Shown: one piece after another, positions 1 to 10,125 of the stretch
Layout of the letters: the number at the start of each line of letters is the position of its first letter
How positions within the stretch are numbered: the stretch's first letter is position 1
DNA from: Cryoendolithus antarcticus
Taxonomy: Eukaryota; Ascomycota; Dothideomycetes; Cladosporiales; Cladosporiaceae
DNA: 64,000 bases
Assembly: GCA_002077065.1 (NCBI GenBank)
Contig: NAJO01000017.1
Coordinates: forward strand, 744,001 to 808,000
Reading direction: 5' to 3'
Notes under the pieces: generated by a model
Database searches by the model: none
Told to the model about the DNA's origin: nothing
The model's input: the letters and a program-made list of their open reading frames with translations, nothing else
Program-made: the position numbers and the translations under genes

Positions 1-2
1 CC

Positions 3-947
3 TCAGCCCACGTCTTCAACGGCAAACTCTACGTCTACCCCTCGCACGACCGCGAAACAGACATTCAAGACAACGACAATGGCGACCAGTACGACATGAA
101 CGACTACCACGTCTTCTCCATGCCGTCCGTCTCAGGCCCCGTCACTGACCACGGCGTCGCTCTCACAGCGGCAGATATCCCGTGGGTGGGCAAACAGCTC
201 TGGGCTCCGGACGCTGCGAGCAAGAACGGGAAGTATTATCTGTATTTTCCGGCGAGGGATAAGGAGGGTGTGTTTCGTGTGGGTGTGGCGGAAAGTGATA
301 AGCCTGAGGGGCCGTTTAAGCCGGATCCGGAGCCAATTAAGGGCAGCTATTCGATTGATCCGGCGAGTTTCGTCGACGATGACGGGCAGGCTTACCTTTA
401 CTTTGGGGGGATCTGGGGAGGTCAGCTGCAGTGCTGGCGCACGGGCGAGTTCAAGAAAGACGCCTACGAGACTATGGAGGCGAGTGGTGATGAGCCGGCG
501 CTGAGCCCAAGGGTGGCGAAGCTGAGCGAGGATATGCATTCCTTTGCCTCTGAGGTGCAGGATGTGAAGATCCTTGACCCGAGCACTGGTAAGGAGATCC
601 ATGCGTCAGACCATAAGCGTCGGTTCTTTGAGGCGGCGTGGCTGCACAAGTATAATGGGAAGTACTACTTCTCGTACTCGACTGGTGACACGCATTTGCT
701 CGCTTACGCGATCGGAGACTCGCCGCTGGGACCTTTCACGTACCAGGATAAGATTCTCGAGCCTGTCAAGGGTTGGACGACGCATCACTCGATTGTGGAA
801 TTTGAGAGCAAGTGGTACTTGTTCTACCATGACACGAGTTTGAGCGGCAAGAACCATTTGCGATGTGTGAAGATTCGGGAGCTGGTGTACGATGCAGAGG
901 GAAAGATCAAGCTGAAGGAGCCGCAGCCGAAGGTTGAGGGGGAGTAG
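3..947 (+). CDS. Glycoside hydrolase family 43 enzyme (5' end outside window)
   Basis: The frame is open from the window edge, so the true start lies upstream. GH43 enzymes are five-bladed beta-propellers that cleave arabinose- or xylose-containing plant polysaccharides. An early blade reads HVFNGKLYVYPSHD. The likely pKa-modulating Asp (codon 357-359) lies in YSIDPASF and the likely acid Glu (630-632) lies in FFEAAWLHKYNG. A later blade has TTHHSIVEF followed by WYLFYHD. These fit the family layout (established knowledge). The catalytic-base Asp would be just upstream and cannot be seen, nor can a signal peptide. Substrate (arabinofuranosidase, xylosidase or galactosidase) cannot be decided. 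The visible part is 314 codons and ends at a TAG. No intron is needed. Confidence 0.88.
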   Translation, partial: SAHVFNGKLYVYPSHDRETDIQDNDNGDQYDMNDYHVFSMPSVSGPVTDHGVALTAADIPWVGKQLWAPDAASKNGKYYLYFPARDKEGVFRVGVAESDKPEGPFKPDPEPIKGSYSIDPASFVDDDGQAYLYFGGIWGGQLQCWRTGEFKKDAYETMEASGDEPALSPRVAKLSEDMHSFASEVQDVKILDPSTGKEIHASDHKRRFFEAAWLHKYNGKYYFSYSTGDTHLLAYAIGDSPLGPFTYQDKILEPVKGWTTHHSIVEFESKWYLFYHDTSLSGKNHLRCVKIRELVYDAEGKIKLKEPQPKVEGE

Positions 948-2738
948 GGAGGGGTCATGAATCTAACGGGATGTGGCATGCATGTACGTGGAATGAAAGA
1001 GACATGACGACGTCCCTGAGGACTGATGATACTATGTTGCATACATGTATGTGGAGTAGAAGAGACATGATCTCGTACACGGGGATAGATAATACCTCGG
1101 ATGACATGCCACATCGAGCTCAGCGTCATCGCTCTCTCGAGCCCGTCGATCTACAACGTGAGAAGGTGGATTCGCCTTCCCGAAGGACTGCAGCCAAATG
1201 AACCTTTTACGCGCACGGCCAATACAACGCAAGCAGGGTCATTTACCATCGCAGCGACTTCCCCATCCCGTTGATTCGAGTGTCTCAGAGGAGCAGTACA
1301 GTATTCTGCAACCCTGACCACGGTCATGAGTGCCCTACTGAGGCTCGCGGCCGATGGCAAAGTGAACTTTAGAGTCCAAGACACCTGGGGCGAAGTAACA
1401 TCAGACGGCCGAGCGTTTTACCCATTACCAGTGACTACAGCGGGGAAAGGTGGCGGATTGTAGGACTCGAGTCTCAGACACTCGGCGCTGTAACCTGTTC
1501 ACAGATGACAGGTCGGTGTTACAAGATCTGATGCAGCATGCATATGTTGCGCAAGGATCGACTCCATGGATGATATGCAAGATATACGATGAAAGATATG
1601 CTAGTCCCAAATCGGTATTGGCCAAGCCGCACGCGCCTTTTTGCTCCGATGCAGTATCGGAGCATTTCATCAGTCTTCTGTGCGTCAAGGCTGCATGCGA
1701 ATCTTCATCTGTCTTGACAGCTTACATATGCCGCTGCGGCTAGCATGCGCATCGCCTGGAGACTCGTTTATCCCGTGATCAACGATGCACGCGATTGTCC
1801 ATGTGCAAACGCTGATGCTGAGACCACCCACCGAACACGACTCAACAATACCTGGGGTAGTTTTCAGGTAATGGATGCCAGAATGCGCCTCTGATTGGCC
1901 ATGTGGTGCCAAAAAGCCCCGACTGGATCCGCTCCATGAAAGTCTCGGACCCTCTGGCCGGCGCACGCTCGCTAGCTTAACGAAACCAAGATAGATCGAC
2001 CGCATCTAGCTCTCGCTTGGCAAGCCACCCATCGCCAGCACCGCGGCTGACCGATGCTGTCTATCACTGATTGTCAACCTGTCACAGGGCTCTATGGTGG
2101 ATCTGATCAGCAGCGCGCGACACGAATACCGCGAAGAGTTGACTCCAGCTACCTCGACAGCTCACGCCAGCGGTCAGCCGTCGGTGTCTCACTCCAGCCC
2201 TGAGAGTTCTGGACAAACGTCGTCAATCATCGCGTGGGCCGAGACAAACTCCGCCATGCCCTCGCCGTCTGTACACCGAGGAAGCTACCTCTCGGACATG
2301 CCACGCAGCCCTCTGCTTGGTGCGCGCCCGCCATTGTTGTGTGTGAATCGTCTCATGTATGGACCCTGATCAGCCGTGCGCCAAACGTGCACCATGAAGC
2401 TCGTGCGCGCTGCCATTTGCGTGCGATAGCACTGATAACCGAACCACATGTAGGTGCCGTGGCGTCCACAATGGCGCTGCATACTTTCGATGGTGTACGT
2501 TTGAATAGGGTGGGTGATGCTCGATTTCTTCTCTTGATACACCTGACACTTCTTCCTACCCCTCGCTTGACAGGCCGTCATATTCATGTTTTGCGGCAAC
2601 TCATCAGGCCATACCCTGCGACATCTCGACGTTTGAGACATACCGAGGATCGCCGCCGGGGACTTCACTGGACTTCACTCGAGTTGAGGCTTTGGTCAAT
2701 ACACTCCACTCCAATACTACACACCGGAGTTGCTCGCC
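948..2738. other. Gene-poor intergenic region
   Basis: About 1.8 kb without a convincing gene. Short open frames exist on both strands but show no recognisable protein motif, and none has a good start context. It holds a degenerate direct repeat (977-1070) and, near the right end, a tandem GACTTCACT element (2661 and 2671) in the leader of the next gene. Confidence 0.6.
977..1070. repeat. Imperfect direct repeat, about 31 bp, two copies
   Basis: Copies lie at about 977-1007 and 1040-1070. Both start near CATGTA[CT]GTGGA and end in AGAGACATGA, with a spacer of about 32 bases. Function unknown. It may be the edge of a decayed element. Confidence 0.6.
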
Positions 2739-4343
2739 ATGGGTCTCTCCTCGTTTTGGGCGGCCTTAAGAGGCAAGAGTCCCAAAGAGATAACTCAGGT
2801 CCCTGCAGACCGAAAACGCGATTCGAGATATCAAGTACCTTCTCGTGACGGCCGACCACCATTCACACACGCATCAACAACTTGGGACACACGGCCATCA
2901 CAAGTCGAACCACCCCTCACTACTAAGAAGGCAAAGCGAAGAAGTCTCTGGCGACCGACAGACCACGTCGTCGTACAAGAAGAACCAATGCCTCTCATTA
3001 CCGACAAGTCGATGAAAAGGCGTAGTTTCTGGCGATCACAGAGTATCCCCGCTGATGTGAAGGATGAGCCTCCTATGCAAGCACGACCTGTCCATGTTCA
3101 GCAGTCCTGGGACCGACCCACGACAGCTGCGTCCGCGAAGATATCGTCGCACATCAGTCGCAGACTGAGCATTGTCAGCCTCACCAAGAAGTCGACCTCG
3201 AACCGCAAGTCCCGAGCCAGTTGGTTCGGTGGAGCGGCTGACGAAGACTCGTCGGATGACGACGTACCTGCAGTGCCGACCATCCCAACTTATCTCGCCT
3301 ACGAGCGTCGACGAGACATGGGCAACAAGGCCGGACCTTTCACTCGCGAGGACTTCTCGATGGGTCTGGCCATCACTTCAGACGACGTCAACGGCGCCGT
3401 CTCCCCCGCCCGATCAAGGCAACAGTCAGCAACAAGCAAAGAGTCGAAACGGTTGAGCATGACCCGACGAAAGTCAACAGTCAGCACCAAGTCGACCTCA
3501 TCCTCTAAATCCAAGCGCAAGTCGTGGTTCGCCTCCAACCCGGCCTCAGACTCCGACGTCCCTCCTGTCCCAGCGCTTGCCCACGACAACCTCCCATCCC
3601 CTAATACAAACTCTACCTTCGAGTCAGACTTCGAGCGCTTCCTCATGAAAGCCCATAACGGTCCGCCGAACCCGAAACGCCACACCATCGCCCAGCCTAC
3701 GGACTACGAAAGCTTTCTCACGCAGTCCGAGGCGTACGACACAGCCAAGACCGCTCAACGGCCTCGCATCCCCGAGCCAACTCGCAACGTCTCCCTCTTC
3801 GCCACCAGCGCCAAGCGTCGCGCCTCCTACGCCCCTGGCGCACCACCCCTCCGCCCTCCACCAGCAGCCCACTCATCATCCCACAACGCGGCTACCTCGT
3901 CTGCATCCCACTCAGTCCCCTCATCTCCCTCCCAAGCGGTACCCACCCTCACCCCGGTCGCAGCTGCACGCCGCAGCTGGCATCACCGCCCCTCCATCAC
4001 TACCCAAACCCACCGCAACACCATGCCCGCGGCGGCGCTCGCCTCGCAGCCCGTATCTCCTAAACATGCCATCACGGTCCGGTCCCCTGACCAGCAGGCC
4101 GAGTGGGACCAATTCCAGGCTTTCATGCAGGCGAATGATGAGCGGGAGGAGGATGGCGTTATGGGGATGTTGAGAGAGTTTAGCCGGGAGGAGGAGGATG
4201 GTGGGCATGGCTGGTCTAGGCTTGAGACTAAGCGGAGGGAGATTCGGGTGGGGAGTATTGATGAGAATGGGGCTTGGAGGAGGGAGAGTGTTTATGAGAA
4301 TGAACAGGCGTTGAAGGCATCGGAGGCTGGGGTCGCGAGGTAG
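2739..4343 (+). CDS. Serine-rich basic protein of unknown function
   Basis: A 534-residue protein. The frame opens at a TTG at 2730, but the ATG at 2739 (gctcgccATGg) has an excellent context and is chosen. I recognise no catalytic domain. The sequence is rich in Ser, Arg, Lys and Pro and probably largely disordered. It carries repeated short motifs: KRRSLWR and KRRSFWR near residues 70-100, then two modules of KS-R-SWF followed about ten residues later by an acidic DSD-VP-VP stretch (about residues 160-185 and 255-280). The many R-R-x-S sites would suit basophilic kinases (inference). The C-terminal 90 residues are acidic and helical (EWDQFQAFMQANDEREED). The gene converges on the Rad17 gene. 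A signalling scaffold is possible but unproven. Confidence 0.75.
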   Translation: MGLSSFWAALRGKSPKEITQVPADRKRDSRYQVPSRDGRPPFTHASTTWDTRPSQVEPPLTTKKAKRRSLWRPTDHVVVQEEPMPLITDKSMKRRSFWRSQSIPADVKDEPPMQARPVHVQQSWDRPTTAASAKISSHISRRLSIVSLTKKSTSNRKSRASWFGGAADEDSSDDDVPAVPTIPTYLAYERRRDMGNKAGPFTREDFSMGLAITSDDVNGAVSPARSRQQSATSKESKRLSMTRRKSTVSTKSTSSSKSKRKSWFASNPASDSDVPPVPALAHDNLPSPNTNSTFESDFERFLMKAHNGPPNPKRHTIAQPTDYESFLTQSEAYDTAKTAQRPRIPEPTRNVSLFATSAKRRASYAPGAPPLRPPPAAHSSSHNAATSSASHSVPSSPSQAVPTLTPVAAARRSWHHRPSITTQTHRNTMPAAALASQPVSPKHAITVRSPDQQAEWDQFQAFMQANDEREEDGVMGMLREFSREEEDGGHGWSRLETKRREIRVGSIDENGAWRRESVYENEQALKASEAGVAR

Positions 4344-4771
4344 GCGATTCACGTGTGGGGAGTCCAGGGGTTTCGTATGGTTTGGTCGGCAAGGTTGGGT
4401 TGGGATCTTGGGGTGGCAGGATTGGTTTATCTGGGAGATACCCTCGCGCTCACTAGGACGAAATGTATAGATGTACATAGATCACTCGTTTGTAAATGGC
4501 AGCATAGCGATGTATGGATGATCATACCGCACAACACTACTTGCCTTCTTGTTCATGCCTGCATTGACTGGTCTTGCTTGCTTCGATGATCATAACACAG
4601 AGTTCAGTCCGATAAGCTAGCTCCGCACGAGGAAGATGTAGTCATCAGTCACCGAACAGTATCTTACATTTCATCACTATCGACAAACAACGTGCCTCAC
4701 CGGTAGCACGCACAACATTCGCCGGCCAGATCATAGTGGTAACGCCACCAAGACTCCCGCTAGGATCCCGA
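4344..4771. other. Convergent intergenic region
   Basis: Holds the 3' flanks of the serine-rich protein gene (+) and the Rad17 gene (-). Nothing else is visible. Confidence 0.6.
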
Positions 4772-7333
4772 TCAATCCTCAATATCATCCCCCTCGATCA
4801 CCAAACCCTCAACTCGACCTTCTAATCTCATCCCCAACTCGCCACCGAACTCGCCCTTCCCAACGCCTCCAGGCTTCTTGGCCTTCTTCTTTACCCCTCT
4901 CGCCTGCTTTGGCGCGTCGTCGTCAGGTCGATCGGTAGCCCATTGCTCCGTGCCTGGCGGCGCGTCTTGCTGGCCTGCTGTGTTTTCGTCGTCGTTGGCT
5001 GAGGTGAGCAGGGGAGGTGTAGATTGGATGTTGACGACTTTGCGCACACGGGAGAGGAAAGCAGAGTTTTGAGGCGAGTCTGGGAGGATGTGCGCGAGGT
5101 AAGGAAGGCGGTCTAGGAGCGTGGAGGCTTTTGAGGAGGTGCTGACAGAGCTTGACGCGGCTCGGGTCGTTGATGGACTCTGATCGAGCGATTGGCGATG
5201 CCAGCCTGCTACGCCGTCCGCGCCGTCACTATTTCCTCTTTCGGGCAGAACGCTGGCACCAGGTTGTGCATCCGAAGTCAGAAGATCCAACAGCCCCTCA
5301 ATCTCCTCCTTTCTCCGCCAAAGCTTCAGACTAGCAGGATAGAACATCCGATGCGCGTCTGCCTTCTTGCCACTTGCTGGTACACCTCTGTTGACCGGAC
5401 TGGGAAGACTGAATAGCACGCCTCGCACGGCGACTTGGAAAGCCATCTCGTCTTGCCGTAGTGTGTCCGTAGCAGAGCCGGAGAAGGCTCTCGTGCCTGA
5501 TGAGAAACGGTCGATGGAAAGAAGGTCAGCGTCGGAGAGATTGTCAATGCAGCCGGTCAGGCTGTCGAGCGTCTCTTCTGTACTGCCAGTGTTGCAGGAG
5601 AGGGCGAAGTTCTCGTGGAGGGAGGCGATGAAGGTTGAGGTGTCCGTGCCTAGCTCGTCGAGGAGTGACTCGATGTCCGTTTCCGGAATCTTCACGCGAT
5701 GATGTTGCGGCAGCCACGGAGGCGGCTGCGCTACTTCGGTGCCCGGAGTTGGATCGACGCGCTTGTTATACACGATCTTGCCGACAGAGTGAAAGATGCC
5801 CAGAGTGCTCTCACGATTGCAAATCAGCTGTAGCGCTTCTTCTTCGGCTTTCGTCAGAGCGACTTGAGGCGGTGCTCTTTTCGGCTTCGTGAATGCTACC
5901 TTGGCTGACCAAGTACCTTCATCATCACCTCGCAGGCAAAGAAATTCGAGTGAGGAGATAGCGCTGCGTATGTCGCCTGTCTCTGCTAGTCGCTTCAGTA
6001 CGGCTGGGCCGGGGGTCTTTCGACGCCCAGACTTGCGCGCTTCTTTGACAACAATCGTTTCGAGTGCTTTCGTGAGTATAGTCGGCGCAATCGCATTGAA
6101 CTCAATCGTGTCGACATATGGATGATTGAGTAGCTCAGGTCCAAGTAAGCGATGCACCGTGAAGCTGTCGGCCGCCGCTGTGCTGGTCGAGAGCAGGGTC
6201 TCCGAGACAACCAGAACTATCGGCGTAGGCGACTTGTCGGGCGCTTGCGTGGTTGACAGATACTGGGACAACGCTGCTCGGAACGATTCGAGCACCGGCG
6301 ATGTCCTCGAGAACGTGTTGGGAAACTCCTCAACTAGGAGCAGTTGCTTCCCGCCACCGCTAGTTCGATCATCCTCTGCCTCGTTAGTCGTCGCGTAAAA
6401 TCTTGCATCATCGCCTTCAGCGCCAAACACCAGTCCACTCGACCGCCCAGCCGCCGCAATGAAATCATTAAACTGCTCAGCTGCACCCACACTCCCTCCA
6501 CTCGCATAATCAGCACCTGCCGGGTTCCGCCACTCCGAAATTTCGATACCCATCTCCTTCGCCAATAATTTGATCGTAGTCGTCTTCGCACTCCCGGCCG
6601 CGCCCTTCAACACTAACACCTTCCTCCGGCGTCCACTGGAAGCCATCTCAAGCCATCCCCTCACATCAGCAACTTTCCGCTTGTGCACAGCCAGCTCGTC
6701 CAGATCAATAGGCGCGAATTGTTCGGTCCAGGATCGCTTGTCGTCATTATTGATGGAGAAAGAAGGCGTGCGGCCATCTTCGCTTGTCTTGCGGAACTTT
6801 TGCGTTGGTAGAGGGGCAAGGCTGGTGTCGTCTTCGAAAGACTGGCTTGGGTGTAGCTTGCGCTTGCGTACGGCGAGAGCGGTACTGGAACCTTTCGAGA
6901 CTTTGACCTTGGAGTTCTGTTCCTCATCTGAGTCGATAGTCTCAAGGTCCGGGCGAGGTGTTAGAGACCGGGGCTGACTTGATGGTGCTGATGGCTGTGA
7001 GAGTTGCTTCTGCGTCGCTCCATTGAAGAAGGAGTAGATCGGCTTGCCATATGGTTTCGGCTCATCTTTCACGGCGGTTTTGGACTTGACTTTGGAAATC
7101 TTGGACTTCCTGGGCGACTCCTTGACGGACTTGTCCTGGGTTGACAAGGGAGTGGATTGCTGAGGCTGTCTTGGCGTCTTGATGGACTTGAGCTTTCCTT
7201 TCGTTGGCTTCACGGAGGCTTCCTCTCGAGATCCATCGTCCTCGTTCGCGGTAATGATTGGCGCATTGGTCCCCTCGTCTTCATTGGAGGAGACGGTCAC
7301 TACTTTACGACGTGTCAAGTGACCTTGCGCCAT
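4772..7333 (-). CDS. RAD17: DNA damage checkpoint clamp loader Rad17/Rad24
   Basis: An AAA+ ATPase of 853 residues, expected to replace Rfc1 in a clamp loader that places the 9-1-1 complex on damaged DNA in the nucleus (established for Rad17). Preceding the ATPase is the conserved segment FAPIDLDELAVHKRKVADV. A Walker A motif (LKGAAGSAKTTT) lies near residue 245 and a Walker B-type motif (LLLVEEFPNTF) near residue 335, where orthologues have LVEDLPN. The first 190 residues are basic, low in complexity and probably disordered, with a motif similar to PIP boxes (PIYSFFNGA) near residue 100. The frame opens at a GTG at 7342. The ATG at 7333 (MAQGHL) is preferred. The C-terminus is rich in Lys and Gly and ends acidic. 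It is longer than the yeast protein but normal for filamentous fungi. Confidence 0.9.
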   Translation of the reverse strand: MAQGHLTRRKVVTVSSNEDEGTNAPIITANEDDGSREEASVKPTKGKLKSIKTPRQPQQSTPLSTQDKSVKESPRKSKISKVKSKTAVKDEPKPYGKPIYSFFNGATQKQLSQPSAPSSQPRSLTPRPDLETIDSDEEQNSKVKVSKGSSTALAVRKRKLHPSQSFEDDTSLAPLPTQKFRKTSEDGRTPSFSINNDDKRSWTEQFAPIDLDELAVHKRKVADVRGWLEMASSGRRRKVLVLKGAAGSAKTTTIKLLAKEMGIEISEWRNPAGADYASGGSVGAAEQFNDFIAAAGRSSGLVFGAEGDDARFYATTNEAEDDRTSGGGKQLLLVEEFPNTFSRTSPVLESFRAALSQYLSTTQAPDKSPTPIVLVVSETLLSTSTAAADSFTVHRLLGPELLNHPYVDTIEFNAIAPTILTKALETIVVKEARKSGRRKTPGPAVLKRLAETGDIRSAISSLEFLCLRGDDEGTWSAKVAFTKPKRAPPQVALTKAEEEALQLICNRESTLGIFHSVGKIVYNKRVDPTPGTEVAQPPPWLPQHHRVKIPETDIESLLDELGTDTSTFIASLHENFALSCNTGSTEETLDSLTGCIDNLSDADLLSIDRFSSGTRAFSGSATDTLRQDEMAFQVAVRGVLFSLPSPVNRGVPASGKKADAHRMFYPASLKLWRRKEEIEGLLDLLTSDAQPGASVLPERGNSDGADGVAGWHRQSLDQSPSTTRAASSSVSTSSKASTLLDRLPYLAHILPDSPQNSAFLSRVRKVVNIQSTPPLLTSANDDENTAGQQDAPPGTEQWATDRPDDDAPKQARGVKKKAKKPGGVGKGEFGGELGMRLEGRVEGLVIEGDDIED

Positions 7334-7653
7334 GGCGAACACTCACGATTCGCATGTCAGAGCAGTACTGCATGGTGCGACAGACCGTTTGAGACGTTGA
7401 TGTCGAAGTCCCTACATATGTCTGCAATAGTCTGGAAGTTGAAGTCGGGATGAACGTGAAGCCGTGCCAAGACATTCCCTGCATTTAGCGCGAGGGTGTC
7501 GCGTGCTCATGAGTTGCTCAGATCGAAAGCATTTCTGTACCTATGTCTATGTTATGCTTGCCTATCCGGATGCATTCTGGCACCCAGCATCGCTATGTAC
7601 AATTCAAAAGTTTCCACCGACCAACTCCTCGCTAACAAGGATCCGTCCCTTCG
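7334..7653. other. Rad17 promoter and ornithine-carrier 3' flank
   Basis: About 320 bases between two minus-strand genes. No further gene or strong element seen. Confidence 0.5.
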
Positions 7654-8667
7654 CTAAAATGCCTTCCTCAATCCCTCATAAATCGTGAATATCAAAGCCG
7701 ACGCGGGCGCAGACCTGAGTAACGTGATCCCACATCCGCGATACAACCCCTTCAAGCCATGCGTCCGATACAACGCCCTCCCAACTCCCAGGAAGGTCTG
7801 CCTCCCACCCCCCATATCCGCAAGATCACCAGTCTGAATCTTCGACTTGATCGTATCGGCCGGATAGAAGCTGAAATTGTACGCCATACCCGCCCCAGCG
7901 CCAGCAAGCATACTCTCCGTGATCGTCAGACTTGTGTCCTTGTCAGCTGTCTGGCAACTGCGGAAGTACAGCGCGGCGACTTCGTAGAAGCCGAACCAGG
8001 CTGCGCCGCCACCTGTCTCTCGTAGCAGTGTGCCGAGCTGTCCGCGCCAGAAACCTGCTAGACCGTCGCGACGGTAGACGTCGCCGATCACTGCGAGGGG
8101 CGAGACGACGGAGCTGTGGAAGCCGTTGCTTGGGCCTAGATGGGGGTCTAGGGGCGAGGGGAGGGGGACTTGCATCCTGCACTTGACCAGCTCGATGGGC
8201 GTGAGGATGAGCGAGGTCGTGGCGCCAGACATCGCACCCGCAGCGACCAGCGGGCCGAGAGGAAGCTGATCCATGTCTTTCATCTCGGGCGGAAGTATCG
8301 TGGCTTTGAGGATATTCTGCGCAGTTCGATACGAGAAGAACAGACACGCTGTCTCTGCGCCAGCCCCAAGCAGCGGCGCGCTCACACCTCTGTACAGCCC
8401 CCTCACTCCATCCTGCTTGATCCCTTGCCTGAAGCAATCCAGCGGTCCCGTATATCGCAGCGGCAGATGGTCTGGCTGCGATTGCAGGCGCACCTTCACA
8501 GTATCGAAGGGGTATTCGACGATCTTCCCCACCATCCCGGCAAAACTGCCAAAAGCTATGTCCCTCATCGCTTCGGAGGCTTTTGTTGCTATCGGTTCTT
8601 TGGTAGTGAGTGGTGCATGGCTACCTAGGGTGGCCTCAGCGAATGAGGGTGCGGTCTTCGAGTCCAT
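7654..8667 (-). CDS. ORT1: Mitochondrial ornithine carrier (Ort1/AmcA type)
   Basis: A 337-residue member of the mitochondrial carrier family, expected in the inner membrane, exchanging matrix ornithine for cytosolic ornithine, arginine or protons and so linking arginine synthesis between compartments. All three repeats carry the P-x-[DE]-x-x-[KR] signature: YPFDTVK at residue 53, TPIELVK at 157 and YPADTIK at 269. Pairing of these with the following G-x-x-x-G and LYRG motifs is normal. The family assignment to the ornithine branch rests on the first repeat (LQSQPDHLPLRYTGPLDCF), which I recognise from fungal Ort1 proteins. Other amino-acid or acylcarnitine carriers are the main alternatives. 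No intron is needed. It diverges from CGR1 across 293 bases. Confidence 0.85.
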   Translation of the reverse strand: MDSKTAPSFAEATLGSHAPLTTKEPIATKASEAMRDIAFGSFAGMVGKIVEYPFDTVKVRLQSQPDHLPLRYTGPLDCFRQGIKQDGVRGLYRGVSAPLLGAGAETACLFFSYRTAQNILKATILPPEMKDMDQLPLGPLVAAGAMSGATTSLILTPIELVKCRMQVPLPSPLDPHLGPSNGFHSSVVSPLAVIGDVYRRDGLAGFWRGQLGTLLRETGGGAAWFGFYEVAALYFRSCQTADKDTSLTITESMLAGAGAGMAYNFSFYPADTIKSKIQTGDLADMGGGRQTFLGVGRALYRTHGLKGLYRGCGITLLRSAPASALIFTIYEGLRKAF

Positions 8668-8876
8668 GGCATGTGCATGCGTTGCATGTGAGAGATTGTG
8701 CGAGTGATGTTACATGTAGTGACTGTGATTAGCACGGCATGTCTTGTGACAGCAGAGGTGCTGGTAGTGAGGGTGGTGCAAAGTCGCTTAACAATCGTGA
8801 AGATCGTGAAAGAAAAAGACTCGGTGCCACATGCATGCGGTGTGGGCGAGGCAATTTTTGGGGACGATGTCGGACA

Positions 8877-8890
8877 CTAGGGTTAGGGTT
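8877..8890 (+). promoter_or_regulatory. Telomere-like box (telobox) in the CGR1 promoter
   Basis: The sequence cTAGGGTTAGGGTT lies about 70 bases upstream of the CGR1 ATG in the shared promoter with ORT1. Teloboxes bound by Myb-type factors (Tbf1 in yeasts) are known upstream of ribosomal and ribosome-biogenesis genes. A regulatory role here is inference. Confidence 0.5.
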
Positions 8891-8960
8891 GATATTTCGG
8901 CGTCGACTTCACGAAACCATTTCGCTCTTGTTGCTGAATCTGCCTAGTGTAAGCTCAGAC

Positions 8961-9348
8961 ATGGCGACCACAACAGCCCAACCGCCCGTCCACGGCCAAC
9001 GCGTCAACGGCAAACAATGGCACGGCACCCGCAAAGCTTTCCGCCCGACCTCAGGACTCACTAGCTACGAGATACGCAAAAAGCGCACTGCACACGAAGC
9101 CGAGGTTTCAAAGACGGAGACGGAGATGAAGGAAGTGAAAGAGGCGGAGCGGCAGGTACGTTACGATCGTGGTCGCTGGGAAGTATGGTTTGCTGACTCT
9201 GAGACAGCGAAAAGTCCAAGCAATCAAGGACAAGCGGGCAGCCAAAGAAGAGAAAGAGCGCTTCGCCAAGATGGAGGAGAAGATGCACAAGAAGCGCGTG
9301 GAGCGACTGAAGAGGCGGGAGAAGAGGAACAAGTTGCTCAAATCGTGA
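8961..9348 (+). CDS. CGR1: rRNA-processing protein Cgr1
   Basis: A two-exon gene, exons 8961-9155 and 9208-9348. The 52-nt intron has GTACG, a TGCTGAC branch site and CAG. The spliced product has 111 residues. Cgr1 is a small, lysine- and arginine-rich nucleolar protein needed for 60S subunit assembly and pre-rRNA processing. Typical features are the N-terminal [15 protein letters not shown] segment, [11 protein letters not shown], and a long charged helix ending [19 protein letters not shown]. Without splicing the frame drifts into non-conserved sequence, which supports the intron. A telobox and a GACTTCAC element (8905) lie in the promoter. Confidence 0.95.
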
Positions 9349-10125
9349 GGACTTGTGTGATGATACGACTTGGGAGCTGGAGCTTGACCGATGATCGACG
9401 AGCAATGTAAGACGAGAGAATGTCTTTGGAGATACCAGCGTCAACCAGCTATGGAAGGATCGAGTCGTCTACTGGATCCAACAATTGCATTTGAGATTAC
9501 CATCACGCTCGCCTCCGCAGCGAACGCCTCTGAGCTTGCTAGGGAAGCTCCGGTGCTCCTCAGGAGGAGCGATCCCGTCTCGGCAGCCTGATCAGAGTGC
9601 TGTCGCCACTTGGTGCCCATGGTCGCATCTGCGAGACCTTGCAAGCAAGCAAACACCCACTATGTCGAAACGAGGGAACGAAGGCACAACTTCATAGTCG
9701 TTTGGCGGTAGTGCATTGGCAGGACACTTGACTCGGCGCAGTCGCCAGCGAGACGGATGTTCCATGACCGAGCGCTGATCCATATCGTCGAGCGATGGTT
9801 CGGCAGGAGATGTTCGTTGTCGGCGAGTCCGGTGGATGTGAGGGAGGCGAACTCACGAGTTGGTGCATTCGGGCTTGAGGTTGTTGCCTCATGTAGTCAT
9901 ATGTATCGGCCGCAGTATCTGTGACCCGCGGGTCCACTCGAGACAAAGCCCGCCTCGTCACACTATATATGAAAGTTGCTCATGTTCTGTATACGTATCG
10001 GTCATCCATCCGTCCTTTGCACGATGCACTTACCATATCGTCGCCAAGCCACCCCTCCAACTTCAACTTCACCCCACCACATCCCAAACACCACCTCGAA
10101 GCATCGTCATACCAGTAACAACAGT
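9349..10125. other. Intergenic region with TMA22 promoter
   Basis: No convincing gene. A TATA-like stretch (CTATATATG, about 9963-9971) lies some 160 bases before the TMA22 ATG, and AACTTCAC is at 10065. Confidence 0.5.
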
